DNA from: Eutreptiella sp. 'Long Island Sound 2002'
Lineage: Eukaryota; Euglenozoa; Euglenophyceae; Eutreptiales; Eutreptiaceae
Direction: 5' to 3'
DNA: 64,000 nucleotides
NCBI GenBank assembly: GCA_964036045.1
Contig: OZ038385.1
Location: 22,891,813-22,955,812 of the forward strand
The notes under the pieces are model-generated. The model made no database searches. It had not been told where the DNA came from and worked only from the letters and a program-made list of their open reading frames with translations. The position numbers and the translations under genes were made by a program. Shown here one piece after another: positions 1 through 12,308 of the stretch (within the stretch, counting starts at the first letter, position 1; each line of letters starts with the position of its first letter).

Positions 1-737
1 GTGATCTCCAGTGGTGCTTCTGGAAGGTCTGCCATGTGCTCCCATTGGCACGTCTTGTTTGGCTGCAGTATCCAGATACCGGACTTCAACACCATCAAAA
101 ATACAGGCCACTCCCGATCGGTGCATACACTGAATGCCACACACCTACTGGACCCTTTGATATGACAATCCGCTCGCCACTTGCGCCATGTCTGCATGTG
201 CCGGTCAGATACATGATGTGTAACATGCCAACAGCATGCACCCGACTGGTACGTCTTACAATCCTTACAACGACATTCCTCAAGTCCTGTGACCAAGAGT
301 CTCCGGCTGGGAATGAGCACGTCCAACCCGAAGTATCGCGCCTCACGATACAACGCCCGTCGGACATCTTCGGTGCTCGGAAACACCAGCGATTGCCCCC
401 TCAAATACGCCAAAACACTCGCAAAATGCGCTGGGTCCCGGTCTATGAATGTGTACCCGTCGCACTGGGCCTCGCAGGCAAACTGGCCACTTCCAAGTGC
501 CGACAGCAAATGCGGTCCATGCTGTTGCAACGTGCGGCCTGCGGTGTGGAAGTGCTGGCCTCCAATATCAAGGGTGTAGCAGTCCGACTGCAGTGTGTTG
601 AGCAGTGCAACCTGTTCCTGAAGAGTCTCCCATTCCGCCCGCCTGGCTGCCACTCCCTGGGCCTTGGCTGACAAGTCTGCAATGAGATTGTTGAGCTGCT
701 TCATGAAGCGAGAGTGATTCATGTCATTCATGGCCAT
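1..737 (-). CDS. BTB/T1 (KCTD-like) domain protein, 3' end beyond window
   Basis: The minus strand is open from an ATG at 737-735 to the window edge, about 245 codons with no stop. Residues ~60-150 read as a potassium-channel-tetramerisation (T1/BTB) domain: LDIGGQHFHTAGRTL, then FIDRDPAHFASVLAYLRG, then ALYREARYFGLDVLI. That is the family order of VGG..F.T..., DRDP..F..IL.YLR, and EA.YFG. A short helical, coiled-coil-like stretch (about 55 residues) precedes the domain. A Cys/His-rich segment follows (CRCKDCKTYQSGACWHVTHH), which could bind metal. KCTD proteins usually act as oligomeric adaptors, often for Cullin-3 ligases; that role is inference here. ATGs at 737, 731 and 722 are all in frame, and the frame stays open upstream, so the true start or a splice acceptor could lie higher. 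The protein is incomplete at its C-terminus. Confidence 0.75.
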   Translation of the reverse strand, partial: MAMNDMNHSRFMKQLNNLIADLSAKAQGVAARRAEWETLQEQVALLNTLQSDCYTLDIGGQHFHTAGRTLQQHGPHLLSALGSGQFACEAQCDGYTFIDRDPAHFASVLAYLRGQSLVFPSTEDVRRALYREARYFGLDVLIPSRRLLVTGLEECRCKDCKTYQSGACCWHVTHHVSDRHMQTWRKWRADCHIKGSSRCVAFSVCTDREWPVFLMVLKSGIWILQPNKTCQWEHMADLPEAPLEI

Positions 738-779
738 AAGCAAGGGAGGCTTGGAAAACAATGCGTGTGGGCACAGTTG

Positions 780-1140
780 CAACCAGAGTGGTGCCAACTG
801 GTATCAACAAATCTCAACAGGTCTCAAAAAGCAACAACAGTATCAACCGGTGTCAAAAAGTCTTAAAAGGTCTGAACAACTGCCAATGTCTCAACAAGTG
901 TCAGCAAAGTGTCCATACGCGTCACCAAGTGCCAACAAGTGCCAACAAGTGCCAACAAGTCTCAACCAGTGTCAACAGGTGTCAGCAAGCGTCAATAAGC
1001 CATCGCAACAAGTGTCAACAAGTCTCAGCAGATGTCGGCAAGTCTCAGCACGTCTCAACAAGTCTCCAGTGTCAACATCTCAACCAGTCTCAATGGGCCT
1101 CAATGAGCATCAACAAGTGCCAATGTTTGTTGATGCTTGT
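780..1140. repeat. imperfect short tandem repeat (CAACAAGTGYCAACAAG type)
   Basis: The stretch is built from variants of a roughly 10-13 bp unit such as caacaagtctcaac and gccaacaagt, with three near-perfect tandem copies of gccaacaagt around 930-960. Two overlapping plus-strand frames stay open only because the repeat lacks stops. It lies just upstream of the BTB reading frame. Confidence 0.8.
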
Positions 1141-4100
1141 TAGCCAATGGAATGCACAGACCCCCTTATGGCATTTCATCTTCTTTCATACTACAACTTT
1201 CCACAAGAAGAGAAAACCACTATTCAATCGCCGTTTGGGGTACATGTCCACAAAACTGGGACCAAAGAGGAGGCGCACATTGATCTATTGACATTATCAG
1301 TCTCCACAAAGGAAAAAATACAGCCCTGGCCCATGTGCAAAGTGTGGCACAACCATTCTACTGGCTGACTGGCGGGCTCCAAAGGCACGTAGGCATGCTG
1401 CGGGGCACGCAGCAAGGGAGTGCCTCCCAATGGGTACCCAAAGTGTAAATCTGTTGTTCTTGTCAACACAAGCACCAACGTTTTAATGTGAGTAATTACT
1501 ACCATGGAAAAAATAATTCCCGTTGCATTTCAGTACTTGCAGAACAATTGTTTTACCGACATTCACATAAGGCTTTCAACTTGCAACATACACTGCTCAA
1601 GAATTCCGCTGGGCTGCAAGGGCTCTCTCCTCCAGAGGCTGCCACTCCCAATGTCCTTTTCCAGACCCACTCCACTCCTAATGCAAAGCAGCCATCATTG
1701 CCATCCCACTGCTGCTGCAACACTACTGCCTGCATGTGTGTGGTGGACCAATACCCGATTGAAGTCAGGCGGGGGGGGGGGGGGGGGTGAGGCTCTTCTT
1801 CTAACGGCAAGGCGGTGCCCTTTTCAATCAGTGATCTGCCTTGAAGGTCATGAACCGGGCTACAACAGTCATGGGCCAAGCTCATCAATGTTGCTTTCCT
1901 TCCTCCCAGACATGCCTTCCAACATGGCCGCCCAATCTGCCATCTGCCACCCAAACAAAACACCCATGATTCGAAAGGTCTGCTTCTGTATGATTGCTTG
2001 GATGACATGATGGGCCATACGTCAGTGGCATGTCAGGAGACAATCAAAAACAGGTATCGCTTACATTCAGGCTGCTGTGCAATGGTTGGGGTAGATGGAT
2101 TGCAGCAGTTGGGATAGTTAGGTTGCTGAGTGAGTGTGTGGCTGGTTTGCTCATAGGGTGCTTGGTTGTGGGGACACCCAATCCGCGTTCGCCCATCTGA
2201 TGTATTTGCATTCTGTACCCCATTGTGCCATGCACATGGGCAAAATTCTGCTCCATCTGATGGAAAATTTGACCCAGCACAACCGCACATCTTCTGCATG
2301 GGGCGCTCCCTCTCCAGCCCTGAAAATCAGGGGGACCGGCCAGCAGCTGGCACAGGAGGGCGCACCATACGTTGTAGCGCAATGTGCACAAATTCGGCTG
2401 TTTTGGACCCCCCCCCCAATCTCTTAGGCGTTGCGGCAAAAGGAACGAATCCTAGGGCCAACCACATTGACATACCGTGGGAGGAATAATTTCAGGTATT
2501 TTTTTGGGGGGGGGGCAAATGGGGGGGGGGGGGTACTACTCATTAGAAATGAAGGAAATTTTTGGTATAAGGCCCCTTGCTGTTGCTTCCCAGTGGATGG
2601 TGGCTGTGATTTCTGGGCGGGTTCAGGGCGGTTACTGTTATTTCCTGATGGGCTCTGGATGGTTGCTGTTATTTGAACATGCAACACTTTCCATGTGAAC
2701 GTAGTCAGTCTTGAGGTGCTACAGAGAACACAGTGTCAGATGACACCGCATCTCATCTCTGTGTTGCGCATTCACAGTGCATGTAGCACACAGAAAACCC
2801 TCCCTTCAGCCCGTGTCTGGTGTACACATTTTGGCACATAGCATCCTTCAAATTGAGCGAAATATTTGGTACGAGGGAGGGCTTCGAAATTCATCCACAT
2901 CAATTTTGTCCGCCTACAATTTTTTCCTCCGATAGCCGATGGTAGACGACATGCCTTGGGGTGTTTGTGTCCAACTCCGAGACGTTTGTTTTCCAGCTGT
3001 TGGCCCTTGCACTCTGCACTCTTTTGCTTGTGTCAAGCAGACAAGGCTTTCAGCTTTCTTCTGTGTGTTCCGCTCAGATCTGGAACTGGATGCTGCGTTC
3101 ATTTGTCTACAGTTTGCACAAGAACTTGTGCTGCTGGCCTGTGAGGGTGTTTCAGGATACTGCACCGGGACCCACCCCCGAAAAACATCAAACACGCAAC
3201 TGGCAGGCCAAACAGATGAGTATTTGAAACGCTGGAAGGCAATGGGATTTCCACTGGGTATTTACCCTCACGTGCCCGAGTCAATCACCACCCAGCCGCT
3301 GCTTGTCGCTGGTCTGCCACAAACAAATACCCCCCCCCCCCCCCTGTGTGTGACATTCCGTCTGGTTGATGTTCCTTTACGGGGCAGGGGACAGTCACCC
3401 GTTCTTCCCTTCGCATGTTGCGTCGGGTTGCTGCTTTCTGTCGGCCGCTGCTCTTGCTGGTGTCGTTTCCGCGTTCGCGGAGCCCAGTAGTTGGTGTATT
3501 GGGGCTGTGCTGAATGTGGCATGGTGTGCCGTTTGCGCGTCAGCGGCGCCCAATGGTTGGCATATGGAGGATGTACTGGTTGTTGGCGGGGTCGTTTGAC
3601 TGTTTTTGCTGTCCATGCGCCTCTGTCCACAGGCCGTCCATAGCCTGCCTCGCTTTGTTTCCGCGTGTGTGAGGCCCAGGTGCCCTGCTCCTCCACGCAT
3701 TGTCCCGGCCGTCCACCATATGTCCTTTTCCCCCTCACGGCTGGTCTGCCCCTGATGGGCTCCCGCTCCTGCTGCGCAAACAGCCCATCTGGGCTGCGGG
3801 AGACACCTCCCACCTGATGCCGGTTGAGCAGGGGTTGCCCTGGCACCCGGTAGCGACGAGGCTGGCTGGCCAGGCCATCCCCTTTATTGTCGCTGCCTCC
3901 CATGCGCACGCTCTCCCATCCCCTCCATTCTGGTTCCCTGTTCCCGCTGTTCTGGTTGCCTCTCCTGCCTTGCTGCGCCCCTCCTCCTTGTCTGCTGTGC
4001 TCGCCCTTATCCCTCCTGGTGTGGCTCCCGCGTTTTGTGTGTCTGTGTTGCTCCTCCCCCTGTCTTTTGGCGCTCCTGGGTGCCCCTGTTGCGCACCCAC

Positions 4101-4600
4101 TCCTGTCCCGCCCGCCTGCCCCCCCCATACGAAGATTTCACATCTCCATACAACGTGGACTATCCCGTGCGCGGTTGGCTGGTCATGGCCCTGTTGCCAC
4201 CCCCGTGGCGGGCACCTCCCGGCGCGCGGGGCGCAGCCCCCGCCCTTGTGGAGTACGTGGGCACCTTGCAGAGGGAGGGGGAGTGTTTGCTGATGGCTCG
4301 CTCGGCGTGCGCCGCATTGGGTGGTTGCCGCCGTGCTTGCACTTCCTAGTTCCCTTGTGTATTGTTGTGTGTCCTGTTGGGGCTCGTCTCACTGCCGTGT
4401 GGGGCGGCTCTGTGCCCAGTTGCTTTGGTGCCTGCGTTCCTCCCAATTTCGGGCTCTCCCCCCCCCCCCTTGGGGTGTCCAGCGAACAAAAAAGTCCTCG
4501 AAAAATACGGTCCAAACAGGAGATGAGAGAGGATACCTAATTAATTCGGTACCTAAACCCCATCAGATCCCAAGAAATTACGGTCCGAATGGAAGTGTTC
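1141..4600. other. no recognised gene; homopolymer G/C tracts and GC-rich block
   Basis: I see no coding region I can defend here. Poly-G runs sit at about 1770-1788 and 2505-2533, poly-C runs at about 3331-3344 and 4459-4468. From 3280 to 4480 the base composition is GC-rich, so long open frames occur on both strands at once (for example 4128-3268 on minus and 3700-4293 on plus), which is the mark of composition rather than coding. Three related copies of a TTTCCGCGT...GCGG.GCCCA motif occur near 3465, 3530 and 3655. Confidence 0.6.
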
Positions 4601-5204
4601 TTGCTGTGTCCGGGCACCCAACACGGCAAAGTCCTCGGAGACCCATGCAGCCACTTACCTGCGGAGTGGGGGGTGGGGGGGGGGGGGGGGTTCTAGACCG
4701 GTTCGACTGCGACCCGGGCAGTCCTCCTGACAAAGGAGGAAAGCGGTCGCGTGCACGGACGGGGTATGCGGCCTGCAATCGTGGGTCAAAAAAGTACAGT
4801 GGCCATGCTCATCATTCAAACCCCCTCAAACCCCCTCCCAGGACGGTCTCTCTACACTGCCGACTTCTGCTGGCCCTCAGCAATACAACCGCACACAGCA
4901 CCGCAATGGCGCAAACCCACAAGAAGAAGATGGCTTGATGCGATGCGAACCGAAACCCCAGGCGCCTTCATCGCCGGCGTAGGGGCTGTTGCAGGGGGCA
5001 ACCGTACAAATCGTGCAAACCGCACGTCGTGTGTGCCCCACAGCAATCCAGCCCGGTTTCTGGTGCGACGGTGCCGTCAGACCCGGACCACACATGTACC
5101 CGGATGGTTCATCAACGGTCACCCGGGTGATCTTGACGCCCCAGCGCAGCATCCTTCCGGGTCGCAGGGGTGCCAAAGACACCCCAGCGCCTAGGATGGA
5201 TTAC

Positions 5205-5290
5205 TGTCAGGACTGATGCCCCCACCCGGGTTCGATCTCGTTACCTCCTGATCAGGCGTCATGTGCTATGGCGGCTGACCCACCCAACGT
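5205..5290 (-). repeat. tRNA-like (B-box) sequence, possible SINE head or tRNA relic
   Basis: Read on minus from about 5288, the sequence has a D-arm-like segment (GTCAGCCGCCATAGCACA) and a good internal B-box (GAGATCGAACCCG) at tRNA spacing, but the anticodon stem does not pair well. It may be a tRNA-derived SINE head or a decayed tRNA. A 10-bp direct repeat, ggtccgaatg, occurs near 4583 and 5303 and could mark a target duplication, but it is too short to rely on. Confidence 0.3.
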
Positions 5291-5329
5291 CGTTTCGTCA
5301 TATGGTCCGAATGAGGGTTGAAGGGATTG

Positions 5330-7100
5330 GGTTAGACTGGGGGGGGGGGGGGGGGCTCTTGTCCATTTCCAGCCGCCGCTCCCGCATCACCAGCTGTCCT
5401 GTTTCCTGTGTGCGCTATCTCCCTTCCGCCTGCATCCCCAACGCCAGCATCTGCACAGCCCGTGGACTCTGTGTCCAGACCGCCCCATTGCTCCCTCAGC
5501 CTGCGCCCGCTACGCAGGGCTTGTGCGGGATTTCTCAAAGAATGGCAAGAATGACGTTTCTGTTTCAAGCCAAAGCAACGCCGGACAATGGGCCTCGTGG
5601 AATGATCCCGGCAGGTCTGACGGTGGGGGGGAGGGGGGTCACTGATGGTGCCCCCATAGTACTGAGACTGGGCCCTGCGAGGGGGCCGCCGCACTCCATG
5701 GCTCCCCCCACGGATTTACAGGTACTCCCATTGTCACCAAATGATCACCCCAAGGGTCCGGGGTCTGCAGGTTGTCGGAAGTCGCCCCTTAAATCGCAAT
5801 GTTTCAACAAGCCCATGCCGGTCTGAAAACGGTTGTCCTCACCAATGGGCCTCATTGGGGCGGCGGGGGGGGTCAGGGGTAACCAGAGATAGGGCCCCGG
5901 ACCCCTGCCATTGGTTGGGGGGGAGGACCAGGGTCGGCTCAAAGCATAGTGGCCACAAACGGCCAATCAAGGAACCTCCGCACCCCACCCCACCCCAAAA
6001 GCAGCCCCCCGGGTGCGGGGGGATTGAGGGGTCAAAATCGAGAAATGCATCGGGGGAGGATTAGGTCCCTGGAAATGATGGTGTTACAGGGGGTTAGACA
6101 TCCAATATCACACACGGGGGTAGGCTACGTGAATAAGCCCCAAAAGGGGGGGTGCACATGGCGCCCGTGCCTACGCTTGATCCAACAGCCGCTCTTTGAG
6201 GTGATCTCCGCACCAAAAAACATGAGGGACCCCCGGGCGCCAACAGCCCCCCCAACCCGATTTTTGGGGGAGCTGGTCCAGGGGGATGGGGGGTTGTGGA
6301 GGCAAGCCTCCAAGCGGTAGGCTCGCACTTTCTTTTGGGGGGGGGAGGGGCTGCGGGGATGGAGCGGAAGGGGATGGGGGGTATCCCCCTTTGGGGCGCA
6401 TTCTGGGGGCCTACCATGGGGCACATCAGGCCACGGGCAATACCCACGTCTGAACTTTGGGGTACAGATGAGCCTCGTTGCTTCGGGGCGCTGCCCTACC
6501 CCTGCCCCTGCCCCTGCCCCTGCCCCTGCCCCTGCCCCTGCCCCTGCCCCTGCCCCTGCCCCTACCCCTGCCCCTGTCCCTGTCCCTGCCCCGGCCCCTG
6601 CCCCTGCCCCTGCCCAGTCTGCCCCTGCCCCTCTGCCTCCGCTCCTTCCCTCGCTGCTGCATGGTTTGGCGGCGCGTTCACCGTGAATCGGGTGGCGTGT
6701 GCGAAGCAGCTGCAGGTTTGGATGGTTCTCCTGCAACCGCCCCATGCAAATGCGGGACCGCGACATCGCGGACGGTGAAGCCATGCCACGCCGAACGGAG
6801 GCGGGGTCTCGGCCCTCGTGCGGGCCACGACGCAGTCCCGATGGTGTCACTGGGCCGCAACCCGTTGTGATGGGGGGCAATTGAGACATGGCGCAACGAC
6901 CAACCGCAAATACCTGCTTCAGCGTCACTCACACATCTCTCTAAGTCAACAAATCTCTGGATTGGGGCGAGCCTTCCCTTCGGTTTGATGCGACCCTCCC
7001 CCCCCCGGCACCTAACCTGATCTAATACCGAGGCCTTATGCCAACCGCTCCCCCCCCCACGGCAAATGGCTGGAAACAGTATTTTCTGATGGTGCAGTGC
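5330..7100. other. no recognised gene; G tracts
   Basis: This GC-rich stretch contains a poly-G run at about 5339-5355 and several shorter ones. Long open frames appear on both strands around 6100-6930 but they run through the hexanucleotide repeat. I see no conserved domain. Confidence 0.5.
6494..6640. repeat. (CCCCTG)n microsatellite
   Basis: About 24 units of ccctgc, interrupted by a few ccctac, ccctgt and ccggcc variants toward 6560-6600. The repeat is free of stops in all frames, which creates artificial Pro/Ala, Leu/Pro and Arg/Gly reading frames. Confidence 0.95.
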
Positions 7101-7369
7101 TTGTGCCTCAAAGGCTAGTGTAATGCACAGAATCCTAAGGAATGCAAACTTGCAGCCCAGCGCCCACTGTGAGGTGTCCACGCCAACCCGCCAGCTTCTG
7201 CCGACACTGCACACACAAGCAGGCCCTCCGCTGGGCGGGTCATCGATCGCCGGTGTTCGTGGCGTTCACCGCTGGTGTTGGCGGCGACCTTCGTCACGCC
7301 AAAAGACACAAACGTTCACGCGGACGCTCTCTGCTTCCTGGTCATGGGACCTTCTCTACTTCAAAGGTT

Positions 7370-7530
7370 GGTGGTTGGCGGTTGGTGCGGTTGGCGGTTA
7401 GCGGTTGGTGTAGCTTGGCGGTTGGTGGCCGGCGGTTGGTGGCCGTTGGCAGCGGTTCGGCATTGGCGGTCGGTGGCGGCTGGCAGTCGCCGGTTGGCGA
7501 TTGGCGGTTGGCGGTTGGCGGTCCCTGAGG
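7370..7530. repeat. GGTTGGC-type minisatellite
   Basis: Imperfect repeats of ggttggcggttggtgg occupy this stretch. The unit resembles a G-rich, potentially quadruplex-forming repeat. It lies just 3' of the last ATPase exon, which ends at 7655. Confidence 0.8.
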
Positions 7531-7654
7531 GCTGTCCTTAAGGCCTGTCCTGAGCAAAAACAAAAAACCTGCCTTCTTAAGGACAGCCTTGGCTGGGTCA
7601 CACATTCCACGCCCTCCTCCCCCCCGAACCGCCAGCAGTCCCTCGGCGGCCGAG

Positions 7655-10600
7655 TCATGCAGCCGTCCCTCCGCCGTCCGCCGAGTCCGGTCGTCGCAGC
7701 AGGTCCAGGCGGCGCAGGAACTCGCGCCGCTCTTCGGTCGCCGGAAGGCCGGCGCGCGCGTGGACGAACGTGCCCACGAGCGGAAAGATGGCGATGCGGC
7801 CATTCTCGCGGTAGAAGGGGAAGGGGAACAGCTTGACGACCTCCTCGACCACGTCGGCATTGGCCATGCACTCTGTGAAGTCGTCGGTGCTGATGCTGCA
7901 CCCCTGGTCCGCCGTGCGGAGCAGCGCGCTCCAGAAGCAGTACCTTTGGGTGTTCAGGGCCTCATCTGTGCCTGCGGACGGCAAGGGCAGACCCGTGCGA
8001 CAACGGGACCAGGACGGTCAAATTTACCACTTTACCCCCCCCCCAAAACACAGAAATGCAAATGCAAAAGATTTCGGTACCATCGCAACACCCGAAAAGT
8101 GAGAAAAACTGACGGACAAAAGGAGGGGGGGACGGAGAGGGAGAACGTCGACAAGACTGGGGGCAAATCGCCAGGCTACTCTCGGGCGCCCAATGAGTCT
8201 GCACGGACAGAAAATACACTTCTTCATTTTGAAGGTGGCACATGCGGGCGCACTGAATCCAAATCCAGGACCCTGACTTTGAGGCTGGTCCGGGGTGGGA
8301 GAGGGGGGTGGGGGTGGGAAGCGTGCCTCAAAGCGGTAGGCGGCCGATGCTTGGCAGTGTAGTGTTTCCGCTGCTCGCACTCTTGGGGAGCAGGGGGTTG
8401 GATGAGGTGCAGTCTTGTGGCGATGAACAGCGTCTACATGCCTGAACAACAAGAGATGCATGACAGTGCGCTCTCAGCTGCAGTTACCCAGCCGCAATAA
8501 GGAAATCAAATGCCATGCGGAAGCTTTCGCACGGTAGCGATGATTCCCGGGACAAACCCCTTCCCAAATCGATTTTCGCTGGAGGAAAAAAAATGCGAAA
8601 GCAAACCGATATTCGGCCCTTTTCAGGGTCAGTACCAAATGCTGTTCACACACGCCAGAGTGCTCTTTTTACTCTTGCCAGGTCGCCCGCAGTGGCCAGA
8701 ACAGTTGTGCCGCGTGCGCGCCGCGCGTCAGAATGGCACGAGGGAATGGGAACCTGGTTTGATGAGCTCCAGCCTTCGGAGCCTGAAATGGCGGCAAACC
8801 CCTTCCAAGGCCAGTTGCTTGATGTGCTCGAATCTAGCACACTCCTCCTCAGACGCAACGCACGCCTGCCTCAGCCTCAGGCGGCAGCACGTCTTCTCCA
8901 GTTCAAGAACTCTCCCGCCCGTGTACTTGTCCACCAACTCCGAGACGTACGGTTCCGGAACGCCGGCGTGCTCTAAGTACTCCACAGCCTCTGAGCGACT
9001 GACGTCGGGGATGTGCACAAGCTCCATCCGAGACGTGGCGGGCCTCTTCACAACGTGGTAGAAGTGCGGGCTCTGGGCCATCACGAAAACGACCCGCAGC
9101 GTCCCCTGGCAGCAGGAGTCGTAGGCCCAGTCGTGCAACTTTGCCAAGGTCTCCGGAGGCAGGTACCCGCAGTTGTCAATGATGAGGGAAGGCGTATATC
9201 TGCAGGTGCACAAGGTGCCTAACCACGACACAGGGCAGCACGGGTAGGGGCAAGGGGTCAAAACGCACATCAAGGGCAGGAGGAAGTATGTCTGTCTTTG
9301 CTTTTCATGTGCGCGTGCGTGCGTGCCTGCGTGTCAAAAGGCCCAAGCCACCAGCGCGCCGTGGGGCTCAGGGCGACCTTGCGCCCCATATTCAGGAGGG
9401 ACACCAGCACGGGGCAGCAGGGTCCAGTGTGCAATGCAGGCGCTCCAGGCACGTCCAGGCCGGCGGTGGCTTAGGCCCCCAACAGATCCAGGGCCCTGCA
9501 CGTGTGTTTGCATGCGCGCGCGTGTGTGTAGGGTCGTGAAGGGGTATTGCCATTTTTACCAGGTCTCCCGGATTAGCCTGTATGGCCACTCTGGCGTCCT
9601 CAGGTCGGGTCACTCCCATTGAAGCAGGCCCACTGTACGGGCTCAGGGTGCGTCCCTGTGGTACCCCTCGACCAGTGTGATATGCACTTTAGACCAGAAC
9701 CTGTCTCGCTGCCCCAGGACCACCCTGGAAGTGAGGTGGTGGCTCCGTGGCTTCCGCAGAGCCAGCTCCACGGTAATAGTTCAACGAGCCCGTCATGGCC
9801 ATGTTGCCCCGTGTGTTGTGTGTGTGATGGGGCAATCACAGCTGGTGGTGCTCGCAGCAGCGAGGCGGCATCCATGCCTACTCATTCAGCGACTTTCCCA
9901 GAAAGGATGCCCTTGACGCACGGCTACCGCCGCCCGCCTCCAGGCACGCCCGGGAATCGAATCCACGACCTCTCAGGTGCGAGTCCTACGCTTAGCCCGG
10001 TTGAGTTAGCCGGGGATCCTTGTGTGTAGGGTCGTGAAGCAACGGATACTCGGCTGCCAATATAGCCCCCGTGACACAGGCTATACGGTCACCGCTCAAA
10101 CCAGTGCTGAATGGTACCTTGAGTTTGCCCGTTGGGCTATCGAATGTTGCAGAGGCTGGCATGAGTCAGCTCATCGCCCTCCCTCAGAACCCGGTCAGCG
10201 GTGTGCAGAGGGGGGGGGGTTGGCACAAGGCCTTGGTGGTTGGCTCTGTTGGGGGCCAACCTGTCAGAGGGGGGGGGGGGGGTAGCGAAGGATTTTGCGA
10301 TATTGAATGAGAGGAGGCGCCCACGGTTGAGTGATGGATGAGGAGCTTGGACCGCTCTGCTACATGAGGGCGGGGAGATCCTGGTTCATTCGGCGGGTAA
10401 GCCAAGGGCCTACCTGCTGATGGGTGCCTCGTGGGAACCAATGACCTAACATGACGACCTGGGCAGGCCGGAGCTAATGCATCACAGGGCCCTGCAGTTC
10501 AACCACCTGCTTTTGAGATGTGCAAGCTCTGATGGCAGCACTACAGGACCAAACGTCACCCGCAGCTTTGAAGGCCAAGCCCCATTATTGAGTGGCAAAA

Positions 10601-11250
10601 TTGTTGCATTTGAGTGCCACCAAAAAGGGACGGATCAATACAATGGAGCTCCAGGGCTCCTAAACCCATATTGTGCACAAACTCAGAGGAGAGCGACAAT
10701 GCAACTCAAAAAAACCAATGCAATCACCATTGGTCATCACTGTTAACCACGAAAGTGTGGTAATGGCAGCAAGTCAAGTCACTTGGGGGCAAACTTCTTG
10801 GACAAGATTTTGATGTATCAGAAAGAGTCCATGCACGTGGGCTATCAATTTCAATGTGGTACATCCTCAAACATGATGCATGAAGCATGATGCGCTGCGT
10901 GTCTACGCAGAGCAACAGCAGTACCCCAGATGCTTCTGAGCGCGCTTCGCCACGATCTCGGCGGCGTGGGTCACGCGGAGCAGATCACTCAGCTCGCCAT
11001 CACGGGACTGCATTTCGACGAAGGTGGAGAAGATCTTGCGGACGAGGCCCTTGAACAGCGACACGTCCTCGTCAAAGTGAAAATCAATGGTTCGGGCCAA
11101 GAGCGTCACGAAATCATCCTCAGTGATGTTGGCGGGTAGGCTCATGTATACGGCGCCTTTCACTTTTGCGGCCGCCTGCTGCACAACCCAACTCTTGCCG
11201 CAGCCCTTCGGCCCAACAACAGAGTAGTAAAATGGACCTGACTGGAGGAC
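7655..11250 (-). CDS. P-loop (AAA/STAND-like) ATPase, three exons, N-terminus not found
   Basis: Exons are 11250-10925, 9199-8754 and 7965-7655. The first starts after a cag acceptor and carries a Walker A loop, VVGPKGCGKSWVV. The second carries a Walker B strand, PSLIIDN, followed by sensor-like VVFVMAQS. The third ends in a TGA. Splice ends are CTGGG/GTACTG with CTGCAG/ATATACG, and AAACCAG/GTTCCC with GCACAG/ATGAGG. Both junctions restore a codon in phase, giving HLGYTPSLIID and ELIKPDEALN. About 360 residues are visible. The fold looks like a single ATPase domain followed by a helical or winged-helix C-terminus, as in AAA or archaeal-type ATPases; the substrate is unknown. A first exon probably lies above 11250; an ATG near 11449 begins a short basic peptide, but its splice phase does not fit cleanly. 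Intron 1 contains the SINE at 9542-10020. Confidence 0.8.
9523..9541 (+). repeat. target-site duplication of the SINE (left)
   Basis: TGTGTGTAGGGTCGTGAAG, identical to 10021-10039. Confidence 0.85.
9542..10020 (-). mobile_element. tRNA-derived SINE with 19-bp target duplication
   Basis: On minus, the element opens at 10020-10019 with a tRNA-like head containing an A-box-like segment (GGCTAACTCAACCGGGCTAAG) and a B-box (GGATTCGATTCCC). The anticodon arm has decayed. The 479-bp insertion is bracketed by identical 19-bp direct repeats, and its 3' end is a short A-rich tail (taaaaatgg). Polymerase III promoter boxes at the 5' end and a long target duplication define a SINE. It sits inside the first intron of the ATPase gene. 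Confidence 0.8.
10021..10039 (+). repeat. target-site duplication of the SINE (right)
   Basis: TGTGTGTAGGGTCGTGAAG, identical to 9523-9541. The tRNA-like head of the SINE begins directly next to it. Confidence 0.85.
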
Positions 11251-11259
11251 CTGCGGGCG

Positions 11260-12300
11260 GAACGAAAGATCACAGATGGGGACTGGGTGTGGAAGAACAG
11301 GTTCTGAGACCCCCGCAGGAAGCCTGGGGTATTGCACGTGTGCACAAGAGGCGATCAGCAAAATGCGAAGGAAGAAAATTGGTTCGTCAGTGGCCTACAA
11401 GATCACAGGTGCCTTCCCCCGCTTCATCGCTCGGGTGACGCGGACCATGCTGAGCGCCCACAGGGATCCGCGGTGCTGAGGTCCGGTCGGTTGGGGGGGG
11501 GGGGGGGGGGCTCAAACTGATCTCCACATCACGCTGTTGACTGTACCCCCCCCCCCCCCGCCCGTGCCCAGGAACCGGCAATGTTTGACTGCGGAACCAG
11601 GGGGGGGTTCTTGCACACGCTTTCCCCCCAAAATTCGACCGCGGAACCAGGGGTTGGTTCTTGCGCATGACCGTGGGCAGCGCCGTACCGGCATGTTGCG
11701 CCAGGGCATGCGTGCCCTCTCCTGTCCCACAGTTAACCACATGGACAAATGAACACCAAAGGAGTGAATCTCAGCTGTCTGGGCTGTAGTGTGCCTTCCA
11801 ATGTGCATGGAATGATCTAATGTTCAACTGGTTCGGACGTGTTTAACTGACTTTTGTTTGTTTCCTTGTCAGGGGCTGGTTGCTTTGGGGAAGGGTTTGA
11901 GAGCAGGGGGGAGGGGTTTAAGGTGGATGTGCGCCTGTGACTGACTGATAGCAACATACATGAAATGTTGTCCTGCACACCTGGATGCTGTCCTGCATCC
12001 ACCAGAACCATGAAAAACCCAATACCGTGGTAAAAAAAAGTGGTGCGAGAATTCGACCGCGGAACAAGGGGGCAATTCTTGCGCAAGGTGGTTCCTAGGC
12101 ACGGGGGCGGGGGTACATATGTTGGGGCTATTTTTTCCAATTTTTTTCTTCCGGCGCCTTCAGCAACAAAATCTGATAGTTGCAACATCAGTCCTGCAAC
12201 CCGAGCCTTTCCCAGCCCCTCCTTCAGGGGGGGTCGTCGTCCCCAGGCGCGAACCTTTTTTCCCCTCCCCAGCACCCACCTCTGGCAATTGATCTCGGCT
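11260..12300. other. no recognised gene; three copies of a dispersed motif
   Basis: This lies upstream of the ATPase exons. A motif of the form ttcgaccgcggaaccagggg followed by ttcttgcgca occurs three times, near 11585, 11635 and 12050, with decay between copies. Poly-G (11494-11511) and poly-C (11545-11560) runs are present. Confidence 0.5.
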
Positions 12301-12308
12301 CCCCCAAC

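Noticed and set aside
3268-4128. 286-codon Arg/Gly/Gln-rich minus frame
   Set aside because: A GC-rich block with equally long frames on the other strand, and no motif or splice support.
6125-6928. 267-codon minus frame and several plus frames around 6300-6870
   Set aside because: All run through the (CCCCTG)n tract; open frames on both strands reflect composition.
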